Assembly (NCBI RefSeq): GCF_002407065.1
Contig: NZ_CP023564.1
Location: 2,480,001 to 2,544,000, forward strand
DNA length: 64,000 nt
Source: Brachybacterium ginsengisoli
GTDB lineage: Bacteria; Actinomycetota; Actinomycetes; Actinomycetales; Dermabacteraceae
Reading direction: 5' to 3'
This document shows, one piece after another, positions 1 to 8,500 of this stretch (the stretch's first letter is position 1; each line of letters opens with the position of its first letter). Both the position numbers and the translations under genes were made by a program. The notes under the pieces were generated by a model, which ran no database searches, was not told where the DNA came from, and was given only the letters and a program-made list of their open reading frames with translations.

Positions 1-428
1 CCCCGGAGTGGTCGACGACCGAGGACGACGCCTGGGCCGACGAGGCCCTGCACGCCGCCGGCGCCGAGGACCTGCTGCGGATCCTCCCCGAGGGCTACGA
101 CTCCCGGATCCTGGACCGCGGCGCGAACCTCTCGGGCGGGCAGCGACAGCGCATCGCCCTGGCCCGGGCGGTGGCGTCGGACGCCCCGGTGCTCGTGCTG
201 CACGACCCGACCACCGCGGTGGACGCGGTCACCGAGCAGAACATCGCCGAGGCGCTGATCGCCGCCCGGCGCCGCACCGACCGCGCGACCCTGCTGGTCA
301 CCCGGGCACCCGCCCTGCTGCAGGAGGCCGACCGCGTGGTGTTCATGCGAGACGGCGAGGTCGTCGTCGAGGGCGATCACCAGGACCTGATGGGCGACGA
401 GGACTATCGAGAGGTGGTGCGGCGATGA
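1..428 (+). CDS. ABC exporter half-transporter, C-terminal part (partial)
   Basis: Only the end of the nucleotide-binding domain is in the window; the reading frame is open from base 3. The ABC signature LSGGQRQ is canonical. The Walker B region reads LVLHDPTTAVD, so the Walker B Asp is His and the catalytic Glu is Asp. The H-loop His is also missing (VTR instead of the usual VTH). The stop overlaps the start of the next gene in an ATGA arrangement, which indicates translational coupling to its partner. Known for the family: heterodimeric exporters often have one non-hydrolysing site. Inference: this subunit gives a good signature motif to the partner's ATP site but its own site is dead. Substrate unknown. 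Confidence 0.9.
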   Translation, partial: PEWSTTEDDAWADEALHAAGAEDLLRILPEGYDSRILDRGANLSGGQRQRIALARAVASDAPVLVLHDPTTAVDAVTEQNIAEALIAARRRTDRATLLVTRAPALLQEADRVVFMRDGEVVVEGDHQDLMGDEDYREVVRR

Positions 429-2257
429 GCGATCTGGACTGGAAGCGTCCGCTGGAGGACGTCCTGGGCGGTGACGAGACCGCGCGCCGGCAGCTCGCCG
501 AGCACGCACAGCTGCTGCCCATCGCGGATGCGCGCACCTCGCTGCGGTTCATGGCCGCCCGGCTGCGGGAGCACTGGGTCGCGACCCTCATCACCCTGGT
601 CGTCACGATCTCCGGGGCGATCGCCGCCGCGATGCTGCCACGCCTGATCGGCTCGGCGGTCGACGTCGTCGCCGCAGGCGGTCCGCAGGAGAGGATCTGG
701 ACCCTCGGCGGCCAGATCCTCGCCGTCGGCGTCGTCCAGGCGGTGCTGATGGCGCTGGGCTGGTCGCTCGTCTCCGCGCTCGGCCAGCGGATCCTCGCCG
801 GCATGCGCGAGGACGTCATCGACCGGGCGCTGGACCTCCCCGCCCAGACGATGGAGACCACCGGCATCGGCGATGCGCTCTCCCGCGTGGCCGATGACGT
901 GGACGTCGCAGCCCGGGCCGTGAACAACCTGGTCCCGAACCTGATCCAGCTGGGCTTCATGGTGCTGATCACCCTGGTCGGGATGGCGACGCTGTCGCCG
1001 TGGCTGCTGCTGATGGTGGTGGTCATCGTGCCGATGTACGTGCTCGCGGCCACCTGGTACCTGCGCCGCACCGGGCCCATCTACCGGCGGGAGCGGATCG
1101 CGATGGGCGCCCGGGCACAGGGCCTGCTCTCCGCGATCCATGGCATCCCCACGGTGCATGCCTACGGCATCGAGCGCCGGGAGACCCGCCACGTGGCGGT
1201 GCTCTCGGAGACCGCCGCGCTGCTCAACATGCGCGTGATGTTCCTGGTCAGCCGCCTGGTGATGGGGCTGAACGTGCCCGAGAACATCGCCCTGGCGATG
1301 GTGCTGCTCTTCGGCTTCGTCATGGTGCAGGTCGGAGGCGCCCCGGTGGGCCTGGTGACCGCCGCGGCGGTGTACCTGGTGACCCTGTTCTGGCCGATGA
1401 TGGCGGTGATCTTCAACCTCGACGAGGTGCAGTCGGCGCTCGCGAGCCTGGCCCGCATGATCGGGGTCATCACCTCGATCGACCCCGCCGCCTCCCCCGG
1501 CACCGAGCGTCCCGCGGATCCCTCGATCCGGCTCGAGCAGGTCTCCCATGCCTATGGGGAGGACGAGGACGGCGAGGAGCGGATCGTGCTGCGGCCGATC
1601 GACCTCGAGATCGACTCCGGCGAGGTGGTCTCGCTCGTGGGCGCCTCGGGAGCCGGCAAGTCCACGCTCGCCGCGATCCTCGCCGGCACCCTGGCCCCGC
1701 GTCATGGGCGGGTCCTGCACGGCGGGGCGGACCTCGCCCGGTCGGACCTCGAGGCGGTGCGCTCGCATGCCTCGATCGTCAGCCAGGACGTGCACGTCTT
1801 CCGCGGGACGCTCCGCGAGGACCTCCAGCTCGCCGCGCCCCGCGCGACGGACGAGGAGCTGCGCCGGGCGCTGCGCCGGGTGGACGCCCTGGGCTGGGTG
1901 GACCGCCTCCCCAAGGGTCTCGACACCGAGGTGGGCGAGAAGGGCGAACGGCTCACCGCCGAGCAGTCCCAGCAGCTGGCCCTCGCCCGGATCGCCCTGC
2001 GGGACCCCGCGGTGCTGATCCTCGACGAGGCCACGGCCGATGAGGGCTCCTCCGGGGCCAGGGTCCTCGAGCGCGCCGCGCTCGAGGTGGCGCGCGGCCG
2101 CACCACGATCATCGTCGCCCACCGCCTCTCGCAGGCGATGATCGCCGATCGCATCCTGGTGATGGCCGACGGCGCCGTGGTCGAGCAGGGCACCCATGAG
2201 GAGCTGGTCGCCCGCGGCGGCGACTACGCGCGCCTGTGGGAGGCGTGGTCCTCCTGA
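425..2257 (+). CDS. ABC exporter half-transporter, permease-ATPase fusion
   Basis: 610 aa. The reading frame is open upstream, but the start at 425 overlaps the previous stop (ATGA) and begins MSDLDWKRPLEDVL. An N-terminal six-helix type I exporter domain (about residues 45-330) is followed by an ABC domain. Walker A (VGASGAGKST), Walker B with catalytic Glu (LILDEATAD) and the H-loop (VAHRLS) are intact. The signature motif is degenerate, LTAEQSQQ instead of LSGGQ. This is complementary to the upstream subunit, which has a good signature and a bad Walker B/H-loop, so the heterodimer should have one working and one degenerate site. Function is probably drug or lipid/peptide export; substrate cannot be told. 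Confidence 0.93.
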   Translation: MSDLDWKRPLEDVLGGDETARRQLAEHAQLLPIADARTSLRFMAARLREHWVATLITLVVTISGAIAAAMLPRLIGSAVDVVAAGGPQERIWTLGGQILAVGVVQAVLMALGWSLVSALGQRILAGMREDVIDRALDLPAQTMETTGIGDALSRVADDVDVAARAVNNLVPNLIQLGFMVLITLVGMATLSPWLLLMVVVIVPMYVLAATWYLRRTGPIYRRERIAMGARAQGLLSAIHGIPTVHAYGIERRETRHVAVLSETAALLNMRVMFLVSRLVMGLNVPENIALAMVLLFGFVMVQVGGAPVGLVTAAAVYLVTLFWPMMAVIFNLDEVQSALASLARMIGVITSIDPAASPGTERPADPSIRLEQVSHAYGEDEDGEERIVLRPIDLEIDSGEVVSLVGASGAGKSTLAAILAGTLAPRHGRVLHGGADLARSDLEAVRSHASIVSQDVHVFRGTLREDLQLAAPRATDEELRRALRRVDALGWVDRLPKGLDTEVGEKGERLTAEQSQQLALARIALRDPAVLILDEATADEGSSGARVLERAALEVARGRTTIIVAHRLSQAMIADRILVMADGAVVEQGTHEELVARGGDYARLWEAWSS

Positions 2258-2284
2258 ACCGGTGCTGCTGAGCCGGTCCTGCGC

Positions 2285-3601
2285 TCAGCGGCGTCGGTGG
2301 CGGAGCACCAGCACGCCCGCGAGGCCGCTGAGCACGCCCAGCATCGTCAGCGCCCCGGCGCCTGCGAACGCCGCCAGACGGCTCCACGAGGCGTCGATGC
2401 CGAGGGCCGAGAGCGGTCCGTGCTGCATGGTGGCATCGCCGAGCTCCAGGACGCTCCCCTCGGCGGCACCCTCCGCCGGATCCCCCTCCACCTCGAGGGT
2501 CAGGATCAGCCGCACGGGATCGTCGCCCTCGGGGTCCTCCGCGACGGACTCGGCGGAGCGCTGGACGCGGCTGAGCATGACCGTGTGCTGACCGGGCAGC
2601 CAGGCGGAGGCGATCGCGAGGTCGTCCGAGCCGCGGTTCCCGCGATCCACCGGGGCCGCCATGCCCCCGCCCGAGACGGCGCCGACGGAGCTCAGCGACG
2701 ACCTTCCGCCGCCCACCGTCACCAGGTCGCGGGTGGCGTCATGGACCTGCAGGCTTAGGTCTCCCGCGTTCGCCGGAGCGGCGGTGACCTCGGTGCGCCA
2801 GCGCAGGCGCTGCCCCTCCGCGACCGACAGGCTGAGCACCGCGGTCTCGCCCGGCAGCAGCTCGAGCACCACGGAGCCCGGCTCGACGACGAGCGGGTCG
2901 GCGAAGGAGCGCCCCGGGCTGAGGGGATCCGAGCTCTCCGGCGCGACCGGCGAGGCGCCCGCGTCCTCGACGGGCTCCTCGAGCACCGGGGCGCTGCCGC
3001 CGATCCCGGTGGGCTGGACCGCGACCTGCACCTCGACGGGCAGGGGCGTGTCCATCAGGCGGCTCCCCGAGCGCGCGACCGCCACGTACAGCGCCTCGCC
3101 GGCGCAGCCGTCCGGGCCCACGGCGGACGAGACGGCGACCGAGGTCACCGCCCCGACCCCGGTCTGCGGCTCGCCGATGTCCGACTCCTCGGAGTCCTCG
3201 CACTCGGTGCCGTCGGCCGTCACCACGGAGACGCGCAGGTCCAGCGGTTCGGACTCCGCTGGGAGCCCGTCGGCATAGGGAGGCGCAGCGATCGTCGCCG
3301 CGGCGTGCACGCGCTCCCCCTCAGCGAGATCGACGCGGTAGTACTTGACCGTCCCCGACGTGCCGTACTCCGCAGCCCCCGCGGCGAAGGAATCCCGGTA
3401 CGCGCCGGGGGTGATCGTGGGCGCCTGGGCGATCGAGGCCCCGCCCGCGATCTCGGCGCCTGCGGCCGTGTACGCCTCCTCGGGCACTGCGGGCTCCGCG
3501 CCCGGATCCGCGACGGCCCGGGGCGCGCCCGCCAGGACCAGCAGGAGGGAGGCGGCGACCGCGACCCCGAGGGTCCCGCGCTCGCGGAGGTGATCTAGCA
3601 T
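2285..3601 (-). CDS. secreted, C-terminally membrane-anchored protein of unknown function
   Basis: 438 aa. The N-terminus has a basic n-region and a hydrophobic core (LGVAVAASLLLVLAGAPRAVA), a typical Sec signal peptide. The C-terminus has one membrane helix (LTMLGVLSGLAGVLVL) followed by RHRRR, so the body is outside and anchored. The body looks like repeated beta-rich domains, with two stretches that both begin with a charge-poor 'PGxYxxSF' or 'PGRSFADPLVVEPG' type segment. No catalytic motif was recognised. Its start is adjacent to the divergent kinase gene, suggesting linked function. A CATGAT hexamer lies 6 bases upstream of the ATG, consistent with a leaderless transcript. The function is not known to me. 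Confidence 0.8.
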   Translation of the reverse strand: MLDHLRERGTLGVAVAASLLLVLAGAPRAVADPGAEPAVPEEAYTAAGAEIAGGASIAQAPTITPGAYRDSFAAGAAEYGTSGTVKYYRVDLAEGERVHAAATIAAPPYADGLPAESEPLDLRVSVVTADGTECEDSEESDIGEPQTGVGAVTSVAVSSAVGPDGCAGEALYVAVARSGSRLMDTPLPVEVQVAVQPTGIGGSAPVLEEPVEDAGASPVAPESSDPLSPGRSFADPLVVEPGSVVLELLPGETAVLSLSVAEGQRLRWRTEVTAAPANAGDLSLQVHDATRDLVTVGGGRSSLSSVGAVSGGGMAAPVDRGNRGSDDLAIASAWLPGQHTVMLSRVQRSAESVAEDPEGDDPVRLILTLEVEGDPAEGAAEGSVLELGDATMQHGPLSALGIDASWSRLAAFAGAGALTMLGVLSGLAGVLVLRHRRR

Positions 3602-3610
3602 GTGCCCATC

Positions 3611-4759
3611 ATGTCCGATGTCATCGCCGGTCGCATCGCGCTGATCGAACCCCTCGCCCGCGGCGCCTCCGGGTCCCTGTGGCGCGCCGTGGACCGCCGC
3701 TACGACGCGGTGTGCGCGGCGAAGGTGATGCGACAGCGCGACGGCGCCGACGTGCTTCGCTTCGTGCGCGAGCAGACGGTCGGGACCGCGCAGGGACTCG
3801 GACAGCACCCGCACCTGCTGCCGCCGTACACCTGGGTCGCCGAGGACGACACGATCGTGCTGGTGATGCCGCTGGTGCATGGCGGGACCCTGGCCGACGC
3901 CCTCGCCGAGCAGGGCGCGCTCTCGCCGTCCCTCGTCGCCGAGCTGCTGCGACAGCTGCTCGACGCGCTCTCGGCGATGCACGAGGCGCACTGGGTGCAT
4001 CGGGATCTCAAGCCCGCGAACCTCCTGCTGGAGGCGACCGGTGACGCCGCGCCGCACCTGCTCCTGGCCGACTTCGGGATCGCGCTGCACGAGGACGACG
4101 TGCGTCTGACCGAGACCGGTTTCGCCCATGGCACCCCGGGCTTCATGGCGCCGGAGGTCCTCGAGGGCCTGGGCACCTCCGCCGCCCAGGACGTGTGGGC
4201 CGCCGCGGCCTGTGCGCTCGACGCGCTCGCTCCGCAGCGGCCCCGGGAGCGGCTCGCCCCGTCGGAGCTCCCGGAGAGGCTGAGGCAGGCGCTCAGGACG
4301 AGCCCCGATCCGTCGGCCGGCCCGCTCGAGGCGCTGCTGCAGAGCATGCTCCTGCGGGATCCGGCCTCACGCCCCACGGCGGCGCAGGCGCGGGACCGCA
4401 TCCCCCGTCCCTGGGCGCCGACGGCGCAGTGGGCCCGGACCGCGGGCGGGGCACCGTTCACGGTCCCCGACCGGGTCGAGGCCTCCGACGGCCGACGGGA
4501 GGTGCCGCTGGACGGCCCAGGTGCCCTCGCCGGGCTCGCCCCGGGCCTGCACGAGCGGCTCACGGCCCGGTCCCGGTCGGCGACCACCCCCGTCCCGCCC
4601 GCCGCGAGCGCCGAGCCCTCCGACTCCCCGAGCACCACCGAGCGCCTCGCCGAGGTCCCGCCTCACCGGGCGGCGATCACGACCGGCGTGGTGCTCCTGG
4701 CGGTCTCCGCGCTGAGCTTCGCCGGGGCGGCCGGGCTGCTGTGGTCGGCGCTCAGCTGA
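3611..4759 (+). CDS. membrane Ser/Thr protein kinase without PASTA domains
   Basis: 382 aa from the ATG; a GTG nine bases upstream (3602) is the alternative and would touch the divergent start codon. Kinase motifs are complete: glycine-rich loop LARGASGS (residues 15-22), ATP-binding Lys38 in AAKVM, catalytic HRDLKPAN with Asp132, DFG at 154-156, and GTPGFMAPE. A low-complexity Ala/Pro/Ser linker leads to one C-terminal membrane helix (TTGVVLLAVSALSFAGAAGLLW) that ends almost at the stop, so there is no extracellular sensor. Compared with PknB-type kinases it lacks PASTA repeats. Inference: the divergent secreted protein may supply sensing or be regulated with it. The hexamer TAGCAT at 3596-3601 could be its -10 element. 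Confidence 0.92.
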   Translation: MSDVIAGRIALIEPLARGASGSLWRAVDRRYDAVCAAKVMRQRDGADVLRFVREQTVGTAQGLGQHPHLLPPYTWVAEDDTIVLVMPLVHGGTLADALAEQGALSPSLVAELLRQLLDALSAMHEAHWVHRDLKPANLLLEATGDAAPHLLLADFGIALHEDDVRLTETGFAHGTPGFMAPEVLEGLGTSAAQDVWAAAACALDALAPQRPRERLAPSELPERLRQALRTSPDPSAGPLEALLQSMLLRDPASRPTAAQARDRIPRPWAPTAQWARTAGGAPFTVPDRVEASDGRREVPLDGPGALAGLAPGLHERLTARSRSATTPVPPAASAEPSDSPSTTERLAEVPPHRAAITTGVVLLAVSALSFAGAAGLLWSALS

Positions 4760-4787
4760 CCCCGGGGCCGACCCCGCGCGAGCGGGC

Positions 4788-5486
4788 TCACCCGCCGGGC
4801 TGCACCAGCCCGGACTCGTACGCGGCGACGACCAGCTGCGTGCGATCGCGCAGCGCCAGCTTGCCGAGGATCCGCGAGACGTGGGTCTTGACGGTCTGCT
4901 CCGCCATCACGAGCTCCGCCGCGATCTCCCGGTTCGCGAGTCCGCGGGCGACCAGCCGCAGCACGTCCAGCTCCCGCTCGGTGAGCACCGACAGGCTCTC
5001 GTCGACCTCCGCCACCCGCTCGGGGCGGGCCACGAAATCGGCGATCAGGGCCCGGGTCACCCGCGGCGCGAGCAGCGACTCGCCATCGGCCACCACCCTC
5101 ACGGCCTGGACCAGCTCCTCGGGCGTGGAATCCTTGAGCAGGAACCCGCTCGCCCCTGCGCGCAGCGCAGCGAACACGTACTCGTCGGCATCGAAGGTGG
5201 TCAGCACGATGATCCTCGGCGGCTCCCCCGGCATCTCGAGCACCGTCCGGGTCGCCTCGAGCCCGCCCACGATCGGCATGCGGATGTCCATCAGCACCAC
5301 ATCGGGCCGCAGGCGCTCCACCACCTCGGCGATGCCCGCCCCGTCGGCGGCGGTCCCCACCACCGCCATCCCGTCCTGGGCGTTCAGCAGCGCCTCGAAG
5401 CCACCGCGGATCATCGACTGGTCGTCGACGATCAGCACCCGGATGTCGGTGCTGCCCGGACGGGCCTGTTTCGGTGGCTGCTCCAT
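4788..5486 (-). CDS. NarL/LuxR-family response regulator, DesR-like position
   Basis: 232 aa. Receiver domain at residues 15-130 with the acidic pair in LIVDDQ, phospho-acceptor Asp67 in VLMDIRMP, a conserved Thr in VLTTFD and Lys in FLLKD. A LuxR-type helix-turn-helix lies near the C-terminus (LTERELDVLRLVARGLANREIA, then VKTHVSRIL). It is divergent from the DesK-like kinase gene with 38 bases between the starts, so the two very likely form a two-component pair. A TACCGT hexamer 6 bases upstream of the ATG predicts a leaderless mRNA. Targets are not shown by the sequence; the desaturase gene after the kinase is the obvious candidate. Confidence 0.95.
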   Translation of the reverse strand: MEQPPKQARPGSTDIRVLIVDDQSMIRGGFEALLNAQDGMAVVGTAADGAGIAEVVERLRPDVVLMDIRMPIVGGLEATRTVLEMPGEPPRIIVLTTFDADEYVFAALRAGASGFLLKDSTPEELVQAVRVVADGESLLAPRVTRALIADFVARPERVAEVDESLSVLTERELDVLRLVARGLANREIAAELVMAEQTVKTHVSRILGKLALRDRTQLVVAAYESGLVQPGG

Positions 5487-5492
5487 GGCGCC

Positions 5493-5498
5493 ACGGTA
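5493..5498 (-). promoter_or_regulatory. -10 element for the response regulator gene
   Basis: TACCGT on the minus strand, 6 bases before the ATG at 5486, with no Shine-Dalgarno between. Transcription would start at the start codon. Confidence 0.6.
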
Positions 5499-5524
5499 TC
5501 CCTGTCCGCCTGGAGGGAGCGTGG

Positions 5525-7339
5525 ATGTTCCTCATCCCTGACCGCCACGCCCTGCGACGGCTCCGCCATGACCTGGCCCTGGTCATCCCCGGGCTCCCGC
5601 TGACCCTGTTCGCCGCGCTGAGCCTGCTGCCGCTGATCGTCGTCTCCGCGGCGCTCTCCATCGCCTGGGTGGGCGTGCTCCTGTTCCCCGTCACGCTGGC
5701 GCTGGCCTCCGCCTGGGCGCGGCTGGACCGAGCGCGGCTGCGCCGCTGGGGCATCGAGGTCACGACTCCCTCGTACCGGCCCCGGGGGCGGGGCGCCGTC
5801 GGGCCCCTGCGGCTCATCACGGACCCGCGCCGCTGGCTCGACCTGGCCTTCGAGGCGATCATCGCGCTGCCGGTGCGGCTGCTGACCGCCGGGATCACGA
5901 TCGCCTGGCTCGCCGGCGCGGTGGGCGGGCTGAGCTGGTGGGCCTGGGCGCCCCTGCTGCCGCCGGCGCTGACCCCGCTGCCCGGCCAGTGGGCGCTGGC
6001 CATGGTGGTCGGCCTGATGCTCGCGCTGTCCTTCCCCGCCATGGTCCGCGCCCTGGCGCTGCTGGACCTCGTGGTGACCGCTCCGCTGCTGGGCGGGGCG
6101 GTGCCCGGCTCGAGCCTGCGCGGCACGATCCCCCCTCCGCGGTCGGCGGAGGCCGACGCCCGGCTGCGGGAGAGCGCCTGGACCCGGATGACCATCGCCT
6201 TCCTCGCGTTCGTCCTGGTCGTGGTGGGCTGGCCGGTCACCGCCGCGGTCTACGGCGTCCACCCCTCCCCCGCGATGCTGGTGGCGCTCGGGGGCGGTGC
6301 CGCCGCCCTGCTCGCGGTGCGATGGCCCTGGGCCGGTCTCTCCCTCGACGTGGTCGCGGTCGCGGCGATGATGCTCGTGACCCTGCCCGCCTCCTCGGAG
6401 GCCTCCTGGCCCTGGCCCGTCACCGCCCTGCTCGCCCACTGCCTGACCCTGCTCGTCCTGGCCGTGCTGCACCGGTGGTACTGGACGGTCTCGACCTGGT
6501 CGGCCGGGGCGCTGCTCACCCTCGTCGCGCTGCTGCTGACCGATGCCCGCGTGATGCCGGGCGGCATGCTGCGCGAGCTGATGACCAACGGCGTGGTGCT
6601 GCTGGCGGTCAGCGGCGGGGTGCTGCTGCTGGGCATCACGGTCCGGCAGTGGGTCCTGGTCACGGGAGAGGTGGAGCGGGCGCAGACCCTGAGCGCCGAG
6701 GAGGTGCGCCGCCGCTACGAGCTCCAGGAGCGGGGGCGGATCGCCCGCGAGCTGCACGACGTGGTCGCCCATTCGATGTCCGTGATCACCGTGCAGGCCG
6801 GCACCGCGAAGTTCCGCCTGCCGGGGCTGGATGCGAGCACCGAGCAGGAGTTCGAGGACATCGCCGCCTCCTCCCGGCAGGCCCTCGGCGAGATGCGCTC
6901 CCTGCTCGCGATCCTGCGCACCGACGAGGACCTCGCCGAGGTCCCGATGCCGGGGCTGCCCGATCTCGAGGAGCTGCTGCGCACCACCCGCGCCGCAGGA
7001 GCCGCGATCACGGCGGACCTCACCCTGCCCGAGGTGCCGCCCACCGCAGGGCTGACCGCGTACCGCGTGGTCCAGGAGGCGCTGAGCAACGCGCTGCGGC
7101 ACGCCCGCGGCGCGGCGATCGACGTACGGGTGGGGACGGCCGACGGGGCCCTCGTGGTGGAGGTGACCAACGAGCTCTCCGAGGACCCTGCGGAGTCGAT
7201 CCCGGGGTCGGGGCTGGGCCTCGCCGGCGCGCAGGAGCGGGTGCGCGCCCTCGGCGGCGACGTGGAGGCGGGTGCGACGGCGGAGGGCGGCTTCCGCGTC
7301 ACCGCCAGGATCCCGATCGCGGACCCCCTACCCCGGTAG
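5525..7339 (+). CDS. sensor histidine kinase, DesK/HisKA_3 type
   Basis: 604 aa from the ATG at 5525, chosen because GGAGGG at 5512-5517 lies 7 bases upstream. The N-terminal half is a sensor of about eight or more membrane helices: a DUF-type pair near residues 20-60 and 110-190, then a further block at about 220-380. The phosphorylation site is ELHDVVAHS with His411. The ATPase domain has the N-box in VVQEALSNALRHA and glycine-rich GSGLGLAGAQERV. This architecture is that of kinases paired with NarL-type regulators. The stop codon lies inside an inverted repeat, and the desaturase gene starts 63 bases later, so the kinase, regulator and desaturase resemble the DesK-DesR-Des membrane-fluidity circuit of Bacillus. 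Confidence 0.94.
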   Translation: MFLIPDRHALRRLRHDLALVIPGLPLTLFAALSLLPLIVVSAALSIAWVGVLLFPVTLALASAWARLDRARLRRWGIEVTTPSYRPRGRGAVGPLRLITDPRRWLDLAFEAIIALPVRLLTAGITIAWLAGAVGGLSWWAWAPLLPPALTPLPGQWALAMVVGLMLALSFPAMVRALALLDLVVTAPLLGGAVPGSSLRGTIPPPRSAEADARLRESAWTRMTIAFLAFVLVVVGWPVTAAVYGVHPSPAMLVALGGGAAALLAVRWPWAGLSLDVVAVAAMMLVTLPASSEASWPWPVTALLAHCLTLLVLAVLHRWYWTVSTWSAGALLTLVALLLTDARVMPGGMLRELMTNGVVLLAVSGGVLLLGITVRQWVLVTGEVERAQTLSAEEVRRRYELQERGRIARELHDVVAHSMSVITVQAGTAKFRLPGLDASTEQEFEDIAASSRQALGEMRSLLAILRTDEDLAEVPMPGLPDLEELLRTTRAAGAAITADLTLPEVPPTAGLTAYRVVQEALSNALRHARGAAIDVRVGTADGALVVEVTNELSEDPAESIPGSGLGLAGAQERVRALGGDVEAGATAEGGFRVTARIPIADPLPR

Positions 7340-7344
7340 GGGGT
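7323..7344. promoter_or_regulatory. inverted repeat, candidate operator
   Basis: Two perfect 10-base arms, ACCCCCTACC and GGTAGGGGGT, separated by two C residues. The two-base spacer is too short for a stable hairpin loop, so a dimeric protein-binding site is more likely than a terminator. It covers the stop of the histidine kinase gene and is centred about 69 bases before the predicted desaturase transcription start, a good position for an activating response regulator. Binding by the neighbouring NarL-type regulator is inference. Confidence 0.55.
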
Positions 7345-7389
7345 GCGGGTTCGCTCCCGCGGGGGACGCGCGCGTGCCACCTGGCGTTC

Positions 7390-7395
7390 TAGCGT
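7390..7395 (+). promoter_or_regulatory. -10 element for the desaturase gene
   Basis: TAGCGT, 7 bases before the ATG at 7403. No ribosome binding site lies between, so the mRNA should be leaderless. Confidence 0.6.
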
Positions 7396-7402
7396 CAACG
7401 GC

Positions 7403-8500
7403 ATGACCACCACTGCACAGCCTCGCGCCGCACGGGCCCAGGGCCCGCGGGCCGCCGCCCAGACCCGTGACTACTTCGAGCTCTCGCAGAGGGTGAAGGA
7501 CGCCGGGCTCATGGGACGCAACGTGCGCTCGTACATGGTGCGCACCGCCGTGCTCGCACTCGGCTTCGTCGGCGCCTTCGCGCTGCTGCTCACCCTCGGC
7601 GGCACTTGGTGGCAGCTCGCCGTCGCAGTGCTCTTCGGCATCCTGTTCACGCAGGCCGCGTTCATCGGCCACGACGCCGCCCATCAGCAGGTCTTCGCCT
7701 CCGGCAAGCGCAACGCCTGGTTCGCCCGCATCATCGGCAACCTCGTGGTGGGTCTGGCCATCGCCTGGTGGACCCGCAAGCACAACAAGCACCACGCGAA
7801 CCCCAACACCGTCGGCCGCGACGGCGACATCGCCGGCGGCGTGCTCGTGTTCATCCCCGAGGAGCAGGCCGACCGCACCGGCTTCATGGCCTGGTTCGCG
7901 AGGCGTCAGGGATGGGCCTTCTTCCCGATCCTCACCCTGTTCGGCTTCGTGCTGCACTACGAGGGCATCACGGCCCTGCTGACGACCGAGAAGGTCAAGC
8001 ACCGCCGGGTCGAGCTGGCGCTCGTGCTGGTGCGCCTCATCGGGTTCCCCGCGATCGTGCTGTCCACCCTGGGCCTCGGCATGGGCCTGGCCTTCCTCGG
8101 CGTGCAGATGGCCGTCTTCGGGGTCTACATGGGATCCTCCTTCGCCCCGAACCACAAGGGCATGCCCCTGATCCCGAAGGGCCTCGAGGTCGACTTCCTG
8201 CGCCGGCAGGTCCTCACCAGCCGCAACATCAAGGGCGGCCTGCTGATGAACTGGGCGATGGGCGGCCTGGACCTGCAGATCGAGCACCACCTGTTCCCCC
8301 GCATGCCCTCGGCGAACCTGCGCAAGGCGAAGCCGATCGTCAAGCAGTTCTGCGCCGAGCGCGGGATCACCTACACCGAGACGAACCTGCTGACCTCCTA
8401 CGGGATCATCATCAAGTACCTCAACCGGGTGGGGCTCGGCTACGCCGACCCCATGGACTGCCCGCTGGCCGCACAGCTGCGCGGAGCCTCCGTCTCCTGA
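7403..8500 (+). CDS. membrane fatty acid desaturase
   Basis: 365 aa. The open frame extends upstream to 7343, but the ATG at 7403 follows a TAGCGT element by 7 bases. The three iron-binding histidine boxes of membrane desaturases are all present: HDAAH (90-94), HNKHH (127-131) and QIEHH (292-296). The QxxHH third box is typical of acyl-lipid desaturases of the DesA3/front-end type. Hydrophobic segments lie at about 47-85, 108-123 and 190-235. It should insert a double bond into membrane acyl chains using O2 and reduced electron carrier. It follows a DesK-like kinase and a palindrome, so control by membrane fluidity or temperature is likely but inferred. Confidence 0.94.
   Translation: MTTTAQPRAARAQGPRAAAQTRDYFELSQRVKDAGLMGRNVRSYMVRTAVLALGFVGAFALLLTLGGTWWQLAVAVLFGILFTQAAFIGHDAAHQQVFASGKRNAWFARIIGNLVVGLAIAWWTRKHNKHHANPNTVGRDGDIAGGVLVFIPEEQADRTGFMAWFARRQGWAFFPILTLFGFVLHYEGITALLTTEKVKHRRVELALVLVRLIGFPAIVLSTLGLGMGLAFLGVQMAVFGVYMGSSFAPNHKGMPLIPKGLEVDFLRRQVLTSRNIKGGLLMNWAMGGLDLQIEHHLFPRMPSANLRKAKPIVKQFCAERGITYTETNLLTSYGIIIKYLNRVGLGYADPMDCPLAAQLRGASVS

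Noticed and set aside
404-2197. Long minus-strand ORF of 597 codons opposite the ABC exporter
   Set aside because: The sequence is dominated by His/Gln/Asp/Arg runs of the kind seen in antisense frames of GC-rich genes, and the plus frame is a clear ABC protein.
3602-3610. GTG at 3602 as the kinase start
   Set aside because: It would touch the divergent start and leaves no room for a -10; the ATG at 3611 fits better, though not proven.
7323-7344. Rho-independent terminator of the histidine kinase gene
   Set aside because: The two-base spacer cannot form a hairpin loop without opening several base pairs, and no U-tract follows; an operator is more likely.
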